A stretch of 64,000 nucleotides of DNA, taken from positions 62,001-126,000 of the forward strand of contig QANT01002677.1 in assembly GCA_003254885.1 (NCBI GenBank), read 5' to 3'. Of the stretch, positions 1 to 16,047 are shown piece after piece; position 1 is the stretch's first letter, and each line of letters begins with the position of its first letter. The DNA is from Purshia tridentata (lineage: Eukaryota; Streptophyta; Magnoliopsida; Rosales; Rosaceae). Under the pieces are notes generated by a model. The model had not been told where the DNA came from. It did not search any database and saw only the letters and a list, made by a program, of their open reading frames with translations. Both the position numbers and the translations under genes were made by a program.

Positions 1-3000
1 AATTATTTGGTATATATATCTAGCTGACCCTAACTGAAAACGTACTGAATACTCAAAAATTAAGTTTATTAATTACATTCATGGTAGTGTACGTGTGAGC
101 TTCAGACTAAGCTAGCCAGTTAGAAGGCATATACTGCATTGCATGCAGATCATAGTAAGTTAGGAAAAAGAAAATGCGAAAATATATACCAGTGGCTGGG
201 GAGTTAGTTATTACTGAAGATGGAAATTAACCTTTTTACATTTACTTGAATGCAAATTAAACTTTTGACTAGGCCTTGCGATTGGTTGTGTGAAAAATTT
301 TGAGTTGGCATAATAAGTAAATTAATTAATATCTTTTTAAGATTTGGTAGAGCTGGGGAGATAAGTTGGGTGAAAATATGATAAATGAGGGTGGGAATAA
401 AAAATGGCATTAAATTTGATATGTTTTGTTAATTTCTAAATCGGTGCTATCTGTTTCGTAGTTTGAAATTTATATAATATGAAATTTTTATTTCTACCAT
501 TTAAGGATAATAGGCCAGAAGTATTAGTGTAGAGAGTTCATGGCTTGTTTTCCAAGGGAAATGGAATCTCTTATTTGCAAGAAAAAGTATGTGCAGAAAA
601 AAATAGGGTTTGTCACGAGACACGTTTCCAAATTTAGCACTATTTGAGTATTTGTATTAATATCAGTTGTCTGATAGGACGTTCAATCATGCTTCTTAAA
701 TTGTACTATTCTCACGATTAATCATGTAAATAATTATTCTAAATATCCCAAAAACGTGTACAGATCAGCAGCCGTATATATCCTCTATATATATCTATAT
801 ATGTGGCATCACGTACTTACACAATCTTCATATACTTACATACTCTCGATCTTTTTATATATATGTAATGTACAAAGATTTCCAGGTGTATATGACGTAT
901 AGCTATAGTCATCCGGCCTATTGATTTAGAGATCTCTAAACATGTGGTTTAGAATTAACAATCAAATTGATCGTAATTAAAAGGATCCTGATCATCTAAA
1001 CATGTGATTTGTAATTAATTAACAGGGATCGCCAGAGTCGATCGATCATGATTATAATTAGCTTCTCTGGATGCATCCATTAGTGGATGAATATGACTTT
1101 CTTTGGCAACATGGATTGCCGATCAGGATTGATAAGGTTCAAGTCGCCCTTAATTGACTAGAGATTGAAGAGCTAGCTAGCGCTGTGGAGTGTGGAATTT
1201 CCAAGACCAATTATATATCATCAGTCACATTATCCACTACGTACTAGCTTGTAGCATATATGAAATTGGAATTTCTTTGTACAAAACAACAAATTGCATG
1301 CATCAACTTCACTGCAAAGCATACCACTTAATCATCACATAAACCAAAGGGAGAAGAGCATGCATGTGCTGCATTCCCCCATATATTATTCTTCTAACAA
1401 AAGCTACCTACCTACCTAGCTCTTTCAATTCGCATGATGTAAAATCGATGGGGCCATCTCATGGAATTATTTATATATATATTGTTTGATCAATATTAAT
1501 AAATATATTAAACCTCATATTTAAAAATTATATATGAGATTAATGGTATATATATATGGTGAATTAATTAATATTACTGGATATATAATTAATTGCATGG
1601 TAGACCTCCAACATGGCTAGACTCCCCTAGCTAAACCCTAAAGTAAACATAAAAAATTGAAACAAGGGAAAGAGACAAGGTTGGAGCAGGGCATGCAGGT
1701 TTTTTGTAGATTGTTGTGTTGCGATGATTAAAAAGCGAGGCACACATGTGAATATATAGCTGGGTTTTTGGTACAATTGATAATTTATTTGTGTGCAAAA
1801 TACATCACACAATGTTCAACCAATAAATTGAAATAATAATATCAATCAAATGGCTCTATAAGTTAAACACAATCTAAGTGGTGTGCATGGATTATAGTTT
1901 TCATATCAGTATTAATTTTCCATGCACTGTTTTGATCGATTGCAGTAAAATGCTTAGACTTAATATAGTCGAACTTAGTAGATCGAGGTAAATTGAATTG
2001 AATTGAATCATTGAATCTCTTAATATTAAGTAGCTTTAAGTAGTGGTGAGTGTTGGAATGAGTCGAGTCGACCATCTGGAAAAGAGAGAGAGAGACTGCA
2101 TGGCATGAGCAAAGAGGGTTTTTGTTTTTGATAGATTAACAATTAATTAAGCTTAATTGGTTAACAGTTAAAACCGCGTAGAGGTGGAGTAATTTATTGG
2201 TGAATTTGGTGTCACAGTCATATCATGCACAGTGTTAGTAATCCATCTTTGCTAAAATGAGTTTATATTTATCAATATTATACCTTAAAAATATAAATCC
2301 GTCTTTCATTATATTATGTTATAAAATATAAATGTGAATTAGAATTACAAAAGTTCACACCTACATATTCAAGTTCGAATTCTCCTATTTTTTGTGTAAT
2401 AAAAAAATGTTAAAAAATATAAATTAATAACACCGTATGTTCGTTTGACACTCACACACACACACAATTTCGTGGAAGTACGAAGAGCAGGAAGAGAATC
2501 TGCACGTGACCAAGGGAGAGAATGTGATGGAAGAGAGGGGGAGGCATCGAAAGAAGGGAATTGAAGGAAGCGTTAAAGATGTTTAGCTGTCAATCCCTCC
2601 AAACTCTTCCTCACGGGACTCTTCCATCTCTTCTCAAGCACGTACTCAGTACTCTCTCTCTCTCTCCCTCTCACACAGCAGCTATCTAGCTCTCCATCGC
2701 CGTCATCCTTTTGTCCCTAGCTCTCTCACTTCCACTGCGTCACTCCACCCAAATATTTTTTTATTCATTGTAACTAAATTACCCCCACTCGATTTCAATT
2801 GAATATCACTCAAATATATATTTAATATATGATGCATATATACCACAATCCATAGATTACAAGTTTAAGCACCTAATCTGTTGGTTTTCACACGCATGAT
2901 CATGTTTTACAACATGCATTAATATATAATTACCAACTAAAAACTGAATACGATATGTGAACATATTTGTCTGTTGAATATTTATCTTAAGAGTAAACTA

Positions 3001-3444
3001 TTTGATAGACAGACAGAAATGAGCAACCGTAATAATACCTGAGTCTCGTATAGTGCACAAGATTGAATTAAATATATTAAGTGATAGACTCAATTAATAT
3101 ATATTCAAGAAAAACACTTCTAACATTAAGGATGGAGACAAAATGGGTGAATACCAAAAACGTACCCCTCCAACCCCTTTATATAGAATAACATTACTAG
3201 TATATATATATATGACATAAATTAATAAAGAAATGCTATATTATTTAAAGATGAACGGTTTCGATAATAAAAATACATTGTCAAATAAAAATAATAAAAA
3301 AGAAGATTGATGGAGAAAGTGAATGGAGAAGGTGGATATCATCTTTGAAATTAATAATGGAATAAGCAAGGTCAATTGCGTAAATGTACTAGAAAAAGAT
3401 ATAATTTTCTTGGTAGGGAGTGGAGGCAGTCATGCAAAATTCCC
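1..3444. other. AT-rich intergenic DNA upstream of the HLH/ACT gene
   Basis: I see no supported gene here. Open frames are short, AT-rich and resemble no family I know. Visible structure is a diverged 60-bp tandem duplication around 931-1020 (both copies carry ctaaacatgt) and a (CA)7 run at 2453-2466. A purine-rich stretch is followed by a pyrimidine-rich one (CT repeats) at about 2470-2720. The last of these looks like leader or promoter sequence, but no ORF follows it. Confidence 0.6.
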
Positions 3445-3451
3445 TATTTAA
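3445..3451 (+). promoter_or_regulatory. Possible TATA box of the HLH/ACT gene
   Basis: TATTTAA lies about 126 bases before the ATG at 3571. It is followed by a GA-rich leader (about 3475-3570) typical of plant 5' UTRs. It is the only TATA-like element at a sensible distance. Confidence 0.4.
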
Positions 3452-3570
3452 GACGCCGGCCACCATTACAAAAAAGGAGAACAAGAGAGACAACAAGGAA
3501 GAAGAAAATAGAAAATTAGAGCAAGAATAAGATCGACGGTGAAGAACAGATCTAGAAGAAGTAGGGAAGC

Positions 3571-4686
3571 ATGAGTAGTTCGAAGGAGCGAAAGAAAGCA
3601 GCTCTCTATGAGAAGCTGCAACAACTTCGGGATGCTACCAATTCCACTGCTGTAATAAATTTAACTCCCAATAGATAATATATAAACAAACACTTACTTT
3701 TGCTATGCTTGCTTAATTACTTTTACTATGTGTAGTAATTTGAAAAGTCAACTAGCTCCTAATTGTTGATCACCCTACCATCTGAATCGACCTCATGTTC
3801 CATCTCTTATATAACTAAATACTCATAATAGTTTCGTTGCTGTTAATTTGTGTGTGATTTAATCTGGCAGCTGAACAAGGCTTCAATTATAGTGGATGCA
3901 TCCAAATATATCCAGGACTTGAAGCGAAAAGTGGACTCACTGAACCAAGACGTTGGAACTAATTCCCGGCCTGCAAATTCATTACCTGCGGTAATTTGAA
4001 ATGGTTTTATATATTGATCAATAATACCATATATAATTTATTCATTCAATCTTCAATTCCGACAGGTTACAGTGGAAACCCTAGAAAAGGGTTTCCTTAT
4101 TAGTGTGTTGTCGGAAAAGAACAGCCCGGGCTTGCTGGTCTCTATTCTCGAAGCCTTTGAGGAGCTGGGCCTTGATGTTCTTGATGCTAGGGTTTCCTGT
4201 TCAGACACTTTCCAACTTGAAGCAGTTGGAGGAGGAGAAGTAAGAAATTAGCTACTACTTTGAAAATATTGTTGTACGTACAGTTAAACATCACGTGTGA
4301 GTTTGTACAAGCATCGTCTTCACCACACCTTTTAATTTGGATTCCTTATTGCGAGTACTGACACAATATATAATGAGTGGTTGCCATAACTGGCCTAGCG
4401 CTAGCTATTTATAACTACCATCTCCTAATTTCTTCGATCCGATTTTGTATTTGCATGGGTTTGTAAGTACTACTCACTCAATTCTTGCTAGCTTGCCGTG
4501 CTAGATAGCAATCATATATGGGTTGACATATAAGTACTTAATTGGTTTATTCATATATGTTGCCCAATTAATTTCTTTGATATTTCTTTGATTTTGGAAG
4601 GACAGGCGGATAGCATGGATGCTCAGGTGGTGAAACAAGCAGTGTTGCAAGCTATTCAGAGATGGAGCCAAAGCAGCTGTACGTGA
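3571..4686 (+). CDS. Atypical HLH protein with C-terminal ACT-like domain
   Basis: Four exons join in frame: 3571-3651, 3871-3990, 4066-4239 and 4606-4686, all with GT-AG introns of phase 0, giving 151 residues. Residues 1-60 form a helix-loop-helix: helix 1 around KKAALYEKLQQLRDAT, helix 2 around LNKASIIVDASKYIQDLKRK. The basic region is only a short KERKK start without the His-Glu-Arg set that contacts an E-box. Residues 68-125 (VTVETLEKGFLISVLSEKN onward) look like the ACT-like dimerisation domain found at the end of many plant bHLH proteins. The best remembered relatives are the small Arabidopsis proteins AT3G56220 and AT2G40435, annotated only as transcription regulators. I infer a nuclear protein that pairs with bHLH factors and probably does not bind DNA itself. 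The short first exon encodes exactly helix 1. There is no in-frame upstream ATG in the leader just before the chosen start. Exons and frame are secure; the role is inference. Confidence 0.85.
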
Positions 4687-7600
4687 GCAACACTAATTAA
4701 CCATATATTAAAACTTTAATTTGCTGCATGCACTCCTTCTACCCCTTTTTTATTTTCTTTTCTTTAGTTTGTCCTAGCTAGCTAGCTAGCTATCTCCCTC
4801 TAGGGTGTAGTATAACCAAATTATATATCCAATTTCAACTTTGAAATCTTCTACTCTGAATGAAAGCTAGCTAGCTACATCGATCAGCTGATCATGATCA
4901 CAATATTTCCAACCAGAAAGCACTAGCGATGGATGAAAGTATAGAACTGTTTAGTATACGCGTGCCATTAAACCTTATAATCGTTAGCAATATGTATAGT
5001 TTAACTCTTAATTGCTTATTTTTTATTTGGGGTACACTAGCTAATATTACTGTAACGTTTGTTAATTACTTAAAGGTCTATGGGACGAACAAAATTGGGT
5101 AGGTACTCAATACGTACAGTAGCTGATTTGCAAAGGTTATTAGGTCGGATATAAAATTAACACTGGGCTTAATTACCAGAGTAAAATTATTGTAAAAACT
5201 TACACTATAAAATTCCAGCAGCAGCATATAGATTCTGAAGAGAATGTTTTTAGACATAATAAAACAGAAATATCCCTTGAGAATAATTAAGGAGTTTAAT
5301 GAACAAGTTGGCAAGTGGGAATCAAGTAGAAAATTGATTCCCACATGTACTGTAGTGTATAGCAGCAAGTACTGCGAATTAATGTAATGGTTGGCAGCTG
5401 CTTGATGGATCAATCATGTTGCATTAATCCAATTAGTGGAAAAAATAAAGATAGATCGACCAATTATATATTGAGTTACAATACGTTTGTCTTCCTGCAT
5501 GTCTTTTTATAGTTGTAGTTAATTGGTTTGTCCTTCTGAGTTGAGGATTAGGGTTTTAAGTGGCGGCTTAATTTCCCTGTGGAATGACATTAATACCACT
5601 CATACAATTAAGTCAGTGGATTGAAAAATTCTGTATATATTTGAGATATATATATGTTAGTGACGACAGTGTTATACTACACCACCTATATTAACATGTA
5701 TATATTTTACTGTTATATCATAAAAATATAGCTTCGTTGTCCACTCATATTATAATATATGGCTGGAATTGAAAAGTTCATATCTCACCCCTCCAACGAT
5801 TGAAGTAATGAAGTATGAATGTGAGTTTGGCATTCAACACTCTTCCTCGTATGGAAATCCGACTCTTTTTGATGGTTATATTTTGTTATTAGAGCCCATT
5901 CTTCCTAAGTCGCTCTTAATGATCTGGGCCATCTGGTGCAGCCCAAGCCCTAAACATGCAGGAATCGCACTCATATTTGTGTATGAAACCTTACGGCCCA
6001 AATAGGAAAGCAAGTCACACAAACTACTACAAGCACTTTCCTTAACTTTCTTCTTTCCCTGCCGTTGCTTGCAAGCACGAGCCATGTAAACCAGTACTCC
6101 TCTTATATAAACAAGGCAAACTAAGCAGTGAACCGCACTATGAATCAGACCCTCGTTTTCTTTGTCACATGAATCTTGAACAAATTCTTAATTTTATAAT
6201 TTATTTAATTAATTAAAACTAACAAATATGAATATGAATATAGATATTGTTTAATGTGAATAAAATGAGATTCGTTCTTGAAATTTCTTTTAACAAATTG
6301 TAAATGTAAAACAGCTGATTCTGCAACAGCTGGCCTCGCAATTCCCATATTCAGTAATATTGGTTGGCGACATGTTGTGGGTGCACAAGTTTACTTATAA
6401 GGGAAGGAATGCAACTCCTTCGTTCCTTACCAATTCAATAAATGAAAACATGATAACTCGAAGAAATACTAACTCTATATTATTCACCAAAACATATATA
6501 CATACAAACCCTATTCGTGATATACTACCGCGTTGATTTGGACTCATATAGCCCACTCTATGCACCCAAATCATATTCCATTCGCACGTCTCAAGTCAAA
6601 GGAAGAAGACGTTTTTGAATTTTTTTCCAATAAAAGTAAGCCTTTCACACCAAATTAATCCGTTTGAACAGCAACAATAATATACAAAAGCAATGATGTT
6701 TATCCATGATCTAATCCACTAAAAGCTAGCCAAGTGACAAATGTAACTATGTAAAGAATTCCCAATCTTAGAAGTTAAAGTGCACCAATATCGATTTGAT
6801 TTTACATATGCTACATTAATTAGTACGTACATTCTATCACCATGGAAATTCCCTAACTCCCCATGTTGTTGATTAAGCCTAGCTAATAGGCTTTCTTTGG
6901 ATAATTATAGTTAATTCATCTTGTTCACATGTTCGTTTTTCTTTTTTTATTAATTAACAACTGTCATCTATAATATTTGAATTTAAAATTTCTACTCATA
7001 GAAGAAAAATTGAGTGCAATATTAATTATTGACTGCTGAGTACTTTTTATAAATTGTTAACCATTTCTTAAGCAAGATTGCTAGTTTTCAGTTTCGTTTG
7101 TAAATAGACCACCCTCGTCAGGTAGCTTTCGGTTTGATCACAATCACAAAACTATTAAATCCAAGTGAGCCGACAAAGAGCGCCTAGTAAGACTTACGAA
7201 AAAATACAAGTCAGCGACCAAAAAATAATAAGACAAAATATATTATATGCAGGTTTTACATGGCAAATTCAAACCAAAAATTAACGTGTGTTGTTTAATT
7301 GGAGGCTGCGTAGACTTTAAATGTTATTCTGAGAGAGATCTTTACCAAACCCAAATATTATAAATTATAGTTAATTAACAACTCGGGATTAGGTAAGATT
7401 TATAGTTTTATATATGCTAACCTAAACACGCGTATGATCTTCATTAACCATGCATGCAACACAATCATCACTGAGATAGGCATGTTGTAACTTTTGTATG
7501 AGTCAAAATCTAGTGGGTGCCTAGTGGGGCTTAAATGGAATGCAAATACCAACTCAATTACTGGGTGCACAAATTTGCATGGATAAGATGCTCGTGTTCA

Positions 7601-9487
7601 TTATCTACTCATCACTTTATTTGATTGGTATCAAAGGGAAGCAAATGTCAAAATACTCGCACCAAATTTAAATCAAAAGCTAAGCAACACGTACACTAAG
7701 CTTTCTATGAACAGAAAGAAAAGGAAAAACAAAGAAAAACAATACCTTGAGAATGAGAAATCAAACGTGCAATCATGCATGGTATTAAACTCATCATGAA
7801 CTGGTACCATTAATGTATTTGACTTGATCATCAGTCTATTAAGAGGTGATTAAAATAACACCATAGCTAGCTAGCTTTCACTTTTTGAAAATGTCATATC
7901 TGCCTTTTACTTTAATTGCTTATATGGAGTCCTTTACTCTTGAAAGGAATTAATGAGTTTAATTTTTGGCAACAGGAGGTTAAAATATTCAAATTCCACC
8001 GATCCCATACTAAAAATAAATAACAAAATTAATTAAACTCGGTTATTCAAATCAAAACAAGTACAGTTGCATTGCATGCGGTGTGCTATATCACTAAGGA
8101 ATTCTTGGCTACAAAGTTCTAGTTTTCTAGAAACAATAATTATATTCAACAAATTTCTTCTCTCTTAGATTTTTTTTTTTGTTTGTAAAATATTATTCGA
8201 CAAGTCCTTGAAATTCTTTGGTTTGGTATTTCCTTTTTATTTAAAAAAGAGCACATATGCATATATCAAACTAAAAATCTTTTAAAAAGATCAAAACATT
8301 CATCTCAAAATCAATTGGTAATCGAAAGAATAGTCTAAACCTTTATTAAACACTAACAAGACTTTCACATTTTTAATGTTGAATATCTCTCAACATCTAA
8401 GGTAATTTTATCCACACCTAATATTCTCATCATCACTATAAAATATTAATACAACCACAAAAAATCTCATCATGTCCACCACATATGAACATTTGTCTTC
8501 TATATATCTCAAGAATCTGAATTTTTAATATGTACGTTTGGATTATTTGAATCTAATTCATACCCATTTTTGTACTTTATAAAAAAAGTCGATAAACACA
8601 AGTGATAAACATAATTAAGTTAAAAAATAATAATAACTGAAGAGTAGTGGGAATAATATTACCCATGTTATGATCTGATCACCATTAAAATGTTGTAGGT
8701 AGCTAGTTATCTAAAGTCTTAATTAACCAGAAACTAGGGATTTATTTCTTTTTCTTTTTTGGTCTGAATAATGCAGATTGCTACTGGGGATGATCTTTAT
8801 ATATATCACATCGTGGCCCAAATGTCCCTGGCCTTATTGACAAAGCGAGTGGTGCTGCGACCATCTATCTGCAAATGCTCGACTTTGGGATACATCTGAA
8901 GTCTGAGTCATATAATATACCTTTAAGAAAAAGCAAAACCGAAAAGCTACGCGCATAAATTGATCCTCTGTCTTTCTCCAGTTCACACGACCATTAGATT
9001 AATTTTTGTGCACCGACACCATTTTAATTTGGCTAAATCAACACCATAATTAGTTCAATTATCGATCATTTTTTACCATACAAAAACTGTTAGCATACAT
9101 GTTGCTGTTGCACATATTATTTAGTATAATTAATTATAGGATCCTCTGTTTTCCCCTAAGCCATGATCAATATTATAAGAGGAATTATTAAGTGAAAATG
9201 ACCAATTTAAATTGCATTGATGTAGATCCATGAAAGCTAATATATATCACCATGCCATGAAACATTGACACTTGGACTAATTAAAGACAAATAAAAAAAT
9301 TTTCTTTTTCGAAATTTCTGTAAAATTGCAATATCCGCCGTAAATGATTCAATGATCCTAATCATTCCCTTCATTTTTTTCAACACCCTACATATATAAT
9401 ATTCTTACATTTATGATGAAGTTGATTTTTTATATCTACGTTGACTGGAAGCATTAGCGAAACGCAAAAGTCCAATTGTACCCTGGC
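4687..9487. other. 4.8-kb AT-rich intergenic stretch
   Basis: Only short chance frames are present, including one at 5078-5413 (minus) and one at 5769-6005 (plus), with AT-driven composition and no recognisable domain. Poly-A/T tracts and TA-rich runs are common. A slightly more GC-rich patch at about 8800-8890 holds no ORF. I see no tRNA, microRNA hairpin or mobile element with clear ends. Confidence 0.6.
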
Positions 9488-9495
9488 TATATATA
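9488..9495 (+). promoter_or_regulatory. TATA box of peroxidase 1
   Basis: TATATATA is followed by a 100-base leader to the ATG at 9599. Its spacing and position match the TATA box of the second peroxidase (12182). Confidence 0.6.
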
Positions 9496-9598
9496 CAAGG
9501 GGTATGATACACTGTCATAAGCAAGCACTATTCGATAGTCTTCTATTCTTGTGTTGCTTGAACTTGCTTCTTGTAATCTCAGTAGAGCCAATAGAGCC

Positions 9599-10933
<1,335 letters not shown>

Positions 10934-12181
10934 GTTTTCATTTTGGATTTTGGATTTTGGATTCTGGTTACTTTTTGCTAGTGACTGTATTGTACGTGTA
11001 GATGACCCAAATATTGTTCTTCTATTAATAAAAGCCCTTTTTCTTGGTGTTGTCATTTGTGCAATTGCCGATCGCCAATCACCAATCAGAGGGCTATGCA
11101 ATTAGTTAAATCTTGAGTCATTGTTCAAAGAGCCTCAAGATGGGAAGCTAAACAAAGCAACAGAAAAATACAACAAACTCAGCAAATTAAAAAAAGCAAG
11201 AGGATCCTTTGGTCAAAAAAAAGGAAAAAAAAGCAAGAGGATCCATGTCCAAATTTTATACATTCTTTTCTCTGGTGATTGTGTTTTGGGCCTTTGTTTG
11301 TCTTCTGTTTGGTCCTTTGTGGGCCTTGCTTTTGTGGTTGTATGAAATTTTCCTTTGCACAAAATTGTACCAGAATCACCTTTCAATGCTATACATTTGT
11401 ACTTTATTAGCTTTGTATTTGTAACAGCAACCTTATAGTTTTATGAAGATTAATTGATCGATATAGCTACTGGCTACTCTTTTATATTTTTCCTTTTTCT
11501 GGTAAATTGTATGTCACTTTCAAAATGACACCTAATGCTAATAGTGGTTTTGTAGTTTGTTGACATTGTTGTATATTAGACGAGAACAAATAGCAATGTT
11601 TCATTTTCATTACATATATATCCAACTCCCCAAAAACAAAAACAAAAACCATGCATATATGGAATCATATTTAACCGAGTGAGATATCCCATTATAAAAA
11701 AAACCGTGTTAGCTTAGCCTCAAAAATAAAAAAACCGAGTGAGCTGATAGAGTTGGTATACATATATATACTAGGGCCCAAAAGGCCATTGCTTAGCTAT
11801 ATGATATATCCTTTTGACTTACTTTATTAATTTACTCGCCTTTTTTCTTTTGGTAAGGAATTTTAATTTACTCGTTCAATCGACTCTGTAGATGAAGTAA
11901 AAAAAATTTATAAAAAATATTATAAATGAAGGTTTTATTTTATTTATTTATTATTAATTATCGTTAATGAAATATGAAGATTTTAGATAATTAAACACGT
12001 GAATACTCCACTCTTAAATATTACACGTTCAAAATTCACAGCTATTCTGTTGTGTCTTACAAGAAACACACAAAAGAGTTTCAATTAGATAAGAAAAATC
12101 AAATTAAGCAAATAAATAGTACTCGCTCTGAACAATTAAACCTATCGGTAACTTTTCCGCGTAAACTCGGTGCTAGGCTAC
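10934..12181. other. Spacer between the two peroxidases
   Basis: It contains the 3' UTR of the first peroxidase (TTGGATTTTGGATTTTGG repeats just after the stop, possible polyadenylation signal near 11027) and A/T-rich DNA. Short frames at 11121-11424 are low-complexity and lack any known domain. The phrase tttgggcctttgtttgtc here (about 11286) recurs in the 3' flank of the second peroxidase near 14169, which suggests that the duplicated unit included some 3' flank. Confidence 0.55.
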
Positions 12182-12189
12182 TATAAATA
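12182..12189 (+). promoter_or_regulatory. TATA box of peroxidase 2
   Basis: TATAAATA lies 135 bases before the ATG at 12317. Confidence 0.65.
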
Positions 12190-12316
12190 CATTGGATATG
12201 AGTCTTATGAGATCATATTCATCTTCACATCGATCTTTCGCTTTCATATCATAGACTTAGGGTTTGTTCCATCTTTCAAACAGTCAAACCAGTCGATCAC
12301 TATAGTGCAAGTACTA

Positions 12317-13855
<1,539 letters not shown>

Positions 13856-16047
13856 GAGTTTGGGATTGCCTACTGTTTAGTAGTACTATTGTTCGTGTGT
13901 TATGATATTTTATTTATTAAATTTATTTGATTTATCTTGAATAAGGATTAGGGTAGTACTTGGTAGTAAGTGGTTAAATAATTTATTTATTTGAATTGTA
14001 GGGAACAATTTCTGCTTTAAGTAATTCTTATTTAAACAATTGATATAAATAATATCAGATTATTAATTAACGTTAAATATTTGCTGTTCTTCCATTCTCT
14101 TTTTTTCTTTGAATAATCAAAATAGATAAGACAAAAGGTAGAAGTGATGTATCATCGATCTAGTTTTTTGGGCCTTTGTTTGTCCTTTGAGGGCCTTGCT
14201 TTTATATTGACTTGGGCTTTGCCCTTGCTCCTTGCTTTTCTGTTTGTCATGTGTGGGACTTAAAACAACTCCCAATTATTCTTAATACATACCACCTATC
14301 TCGTTTGAGGCAATTAATTAACAATGGACTCTTACAAACTGGATCAGATCTATAGCTACATATTACCCTCACCATAAAACTTTATCTTCATTCCATTCTT
14401 ACAAGAATTTGAGTCAGCAGGTATGAACTTTGAAGTAGTTTGAGCCCACCTCTAATACATGATCATTTTTTAATTTGTCTACTTTCTTAAAGTCACGATA
14501 CAGGTCACACTTCTCATAAAAATTCTAGTCCATATATGTTTGATTTATTTAATTTAATTTCTCATTCATACATTAGTTGTAGGGTGTAATCCGAATTATA
14601 ATTCAATGATTGAAAGCTTCCAAATCTCTGCCCGAAACCCAGAGTGGAGTCCATCTGTTGATGCTGCCCCAAAACAAATCATGGTAAAGATGTGAAGCAC
14701 TGAAGCTCAAGCACTCTCACCTTTAAAATGAAGTCAGCGATCGATCGAGTGTGGGGGATGCATGTGATGTCGGGATTCAGTTTGGAGTCATGTGTGTCTA
14801 CAATATACCATGCAATGAATGACCCTCGCGCACATGGAGCACCTGCTGACACGCTTAAAGTCGCTACTAGAGCTGCCGACATATTAGATAAAAAAACAAA
14901 GATTCATCATCAACTAGCACTAGACTACTACATGTGTATATGTCTAGCTTGTTGGTGGTTTAATATAATACCTTCCATTCTGCTATATTGATATTCTTGG
15001 TACATACTACATATCATATTAAAGGACTATATGTGAGTTATGGCCTTATTTGTAGGACTGTCCTGCCACTATATGGTACATGCATGGTACACTATATATG
15101 GTCCATGAAATGGTACTTGTGCTCTCATCTACACATCTCAATGGGGTAGCAAGATTGAGTGGCAAGAGGGATCATATATGAAGCAGACAAAAAATGTGTA
15201 TCAATCAAAGCAGTGGGAGAAAGAAACTGATTACTACGTTTAGATATGAATCCAACAAATTGATATTTTATAGGCTTGGAAGCTTTCAATTAACATGTAT
15301 GGGAGGACAATGCAGAGCAAAATGATTTGCCAATATTGAATCTAAGGATAGGAACCTGTACCCATCTTTCCTTTTTGCATTAAATATTTGGAAGCCTAGA
15401 GGAGAGAAAAACATTTCAAACACAATGTTTCCAACAACCAACTAGGCAACTACCAAATGCGAATCTTAATACCCAAACAACAAAAATCTTATCTGGTGGA
15501 TGTACGTAACAACACCTCAACAAACAGAGTTTGAGATTCACATTGCATACATTGTCGTATGTAATCCTGTTCTAGTTTTAACTTGCCCTGTTTGAGGTGT
15601 ACCTACATTTCTAAGAGTTACACTGTTAATATATGGCAGGCTGGTACCATAGCATTACCTTAACATTAATCAATGTCTATGCTGTATATCATAAAAAAGT
15701 TGCAGCTGCACATTGAATTCGTACTTACTTGAATTATTATTGACAATATCTTCCGCATTTGACTTAATTGATGTTCTCTGAACTTGAATATATTAGAGGA
15801 AGAAAGAGAAGGAAAAGTAGGAATAATGACTGTTTACATGGTTTAGATGCACCTAAGAAGCCAACTCAGGCACTTTTCCGATAAAACACTAACTTTAATA
15901 CTACTATATGTTTAAGAAGTTTAGGCAGAAGAGGTGACTACCATAATACGATTGTACACATTAAACAAAAACATAACCAAGATACATAGCATCCTTAAGA
16001 GGTACCTTTGGCCAGATCGATCCATGGCCAAAGATTGAAAGCAAGAC
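13856..16047. other. Intergenic DNA between peroxidase 2 and the DUF688 gene
   Basis: AT-rich sequence with no supported gene. An 87-codon frame at 14728-14991 has no recognisable domain and a tail of chance hydrophobics; I do not call it. The interval is shared by two genes that converge (peroxidase 2 on plus, DUF688 on minus), so it should hold both 3' UTRs. Confidence 0.55.

Noticed and set aside
2470-2700. Possible microRNA hairpin in the purine/pyrimidine-rich stretch
   Set aside because: I compared it by eye with miR156, 159, 319, 482 and 390 and found no mature sequence; the stem between the GA-rich and CT-rich halves is only loosely paired.
5078-5413. 111-codon frame on the minus strand
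   Set aside because: AT-driven composition rich in Leu, Ile, Tyr and Phe; no domain, no signal of splicing and no TATA at a useful distance.
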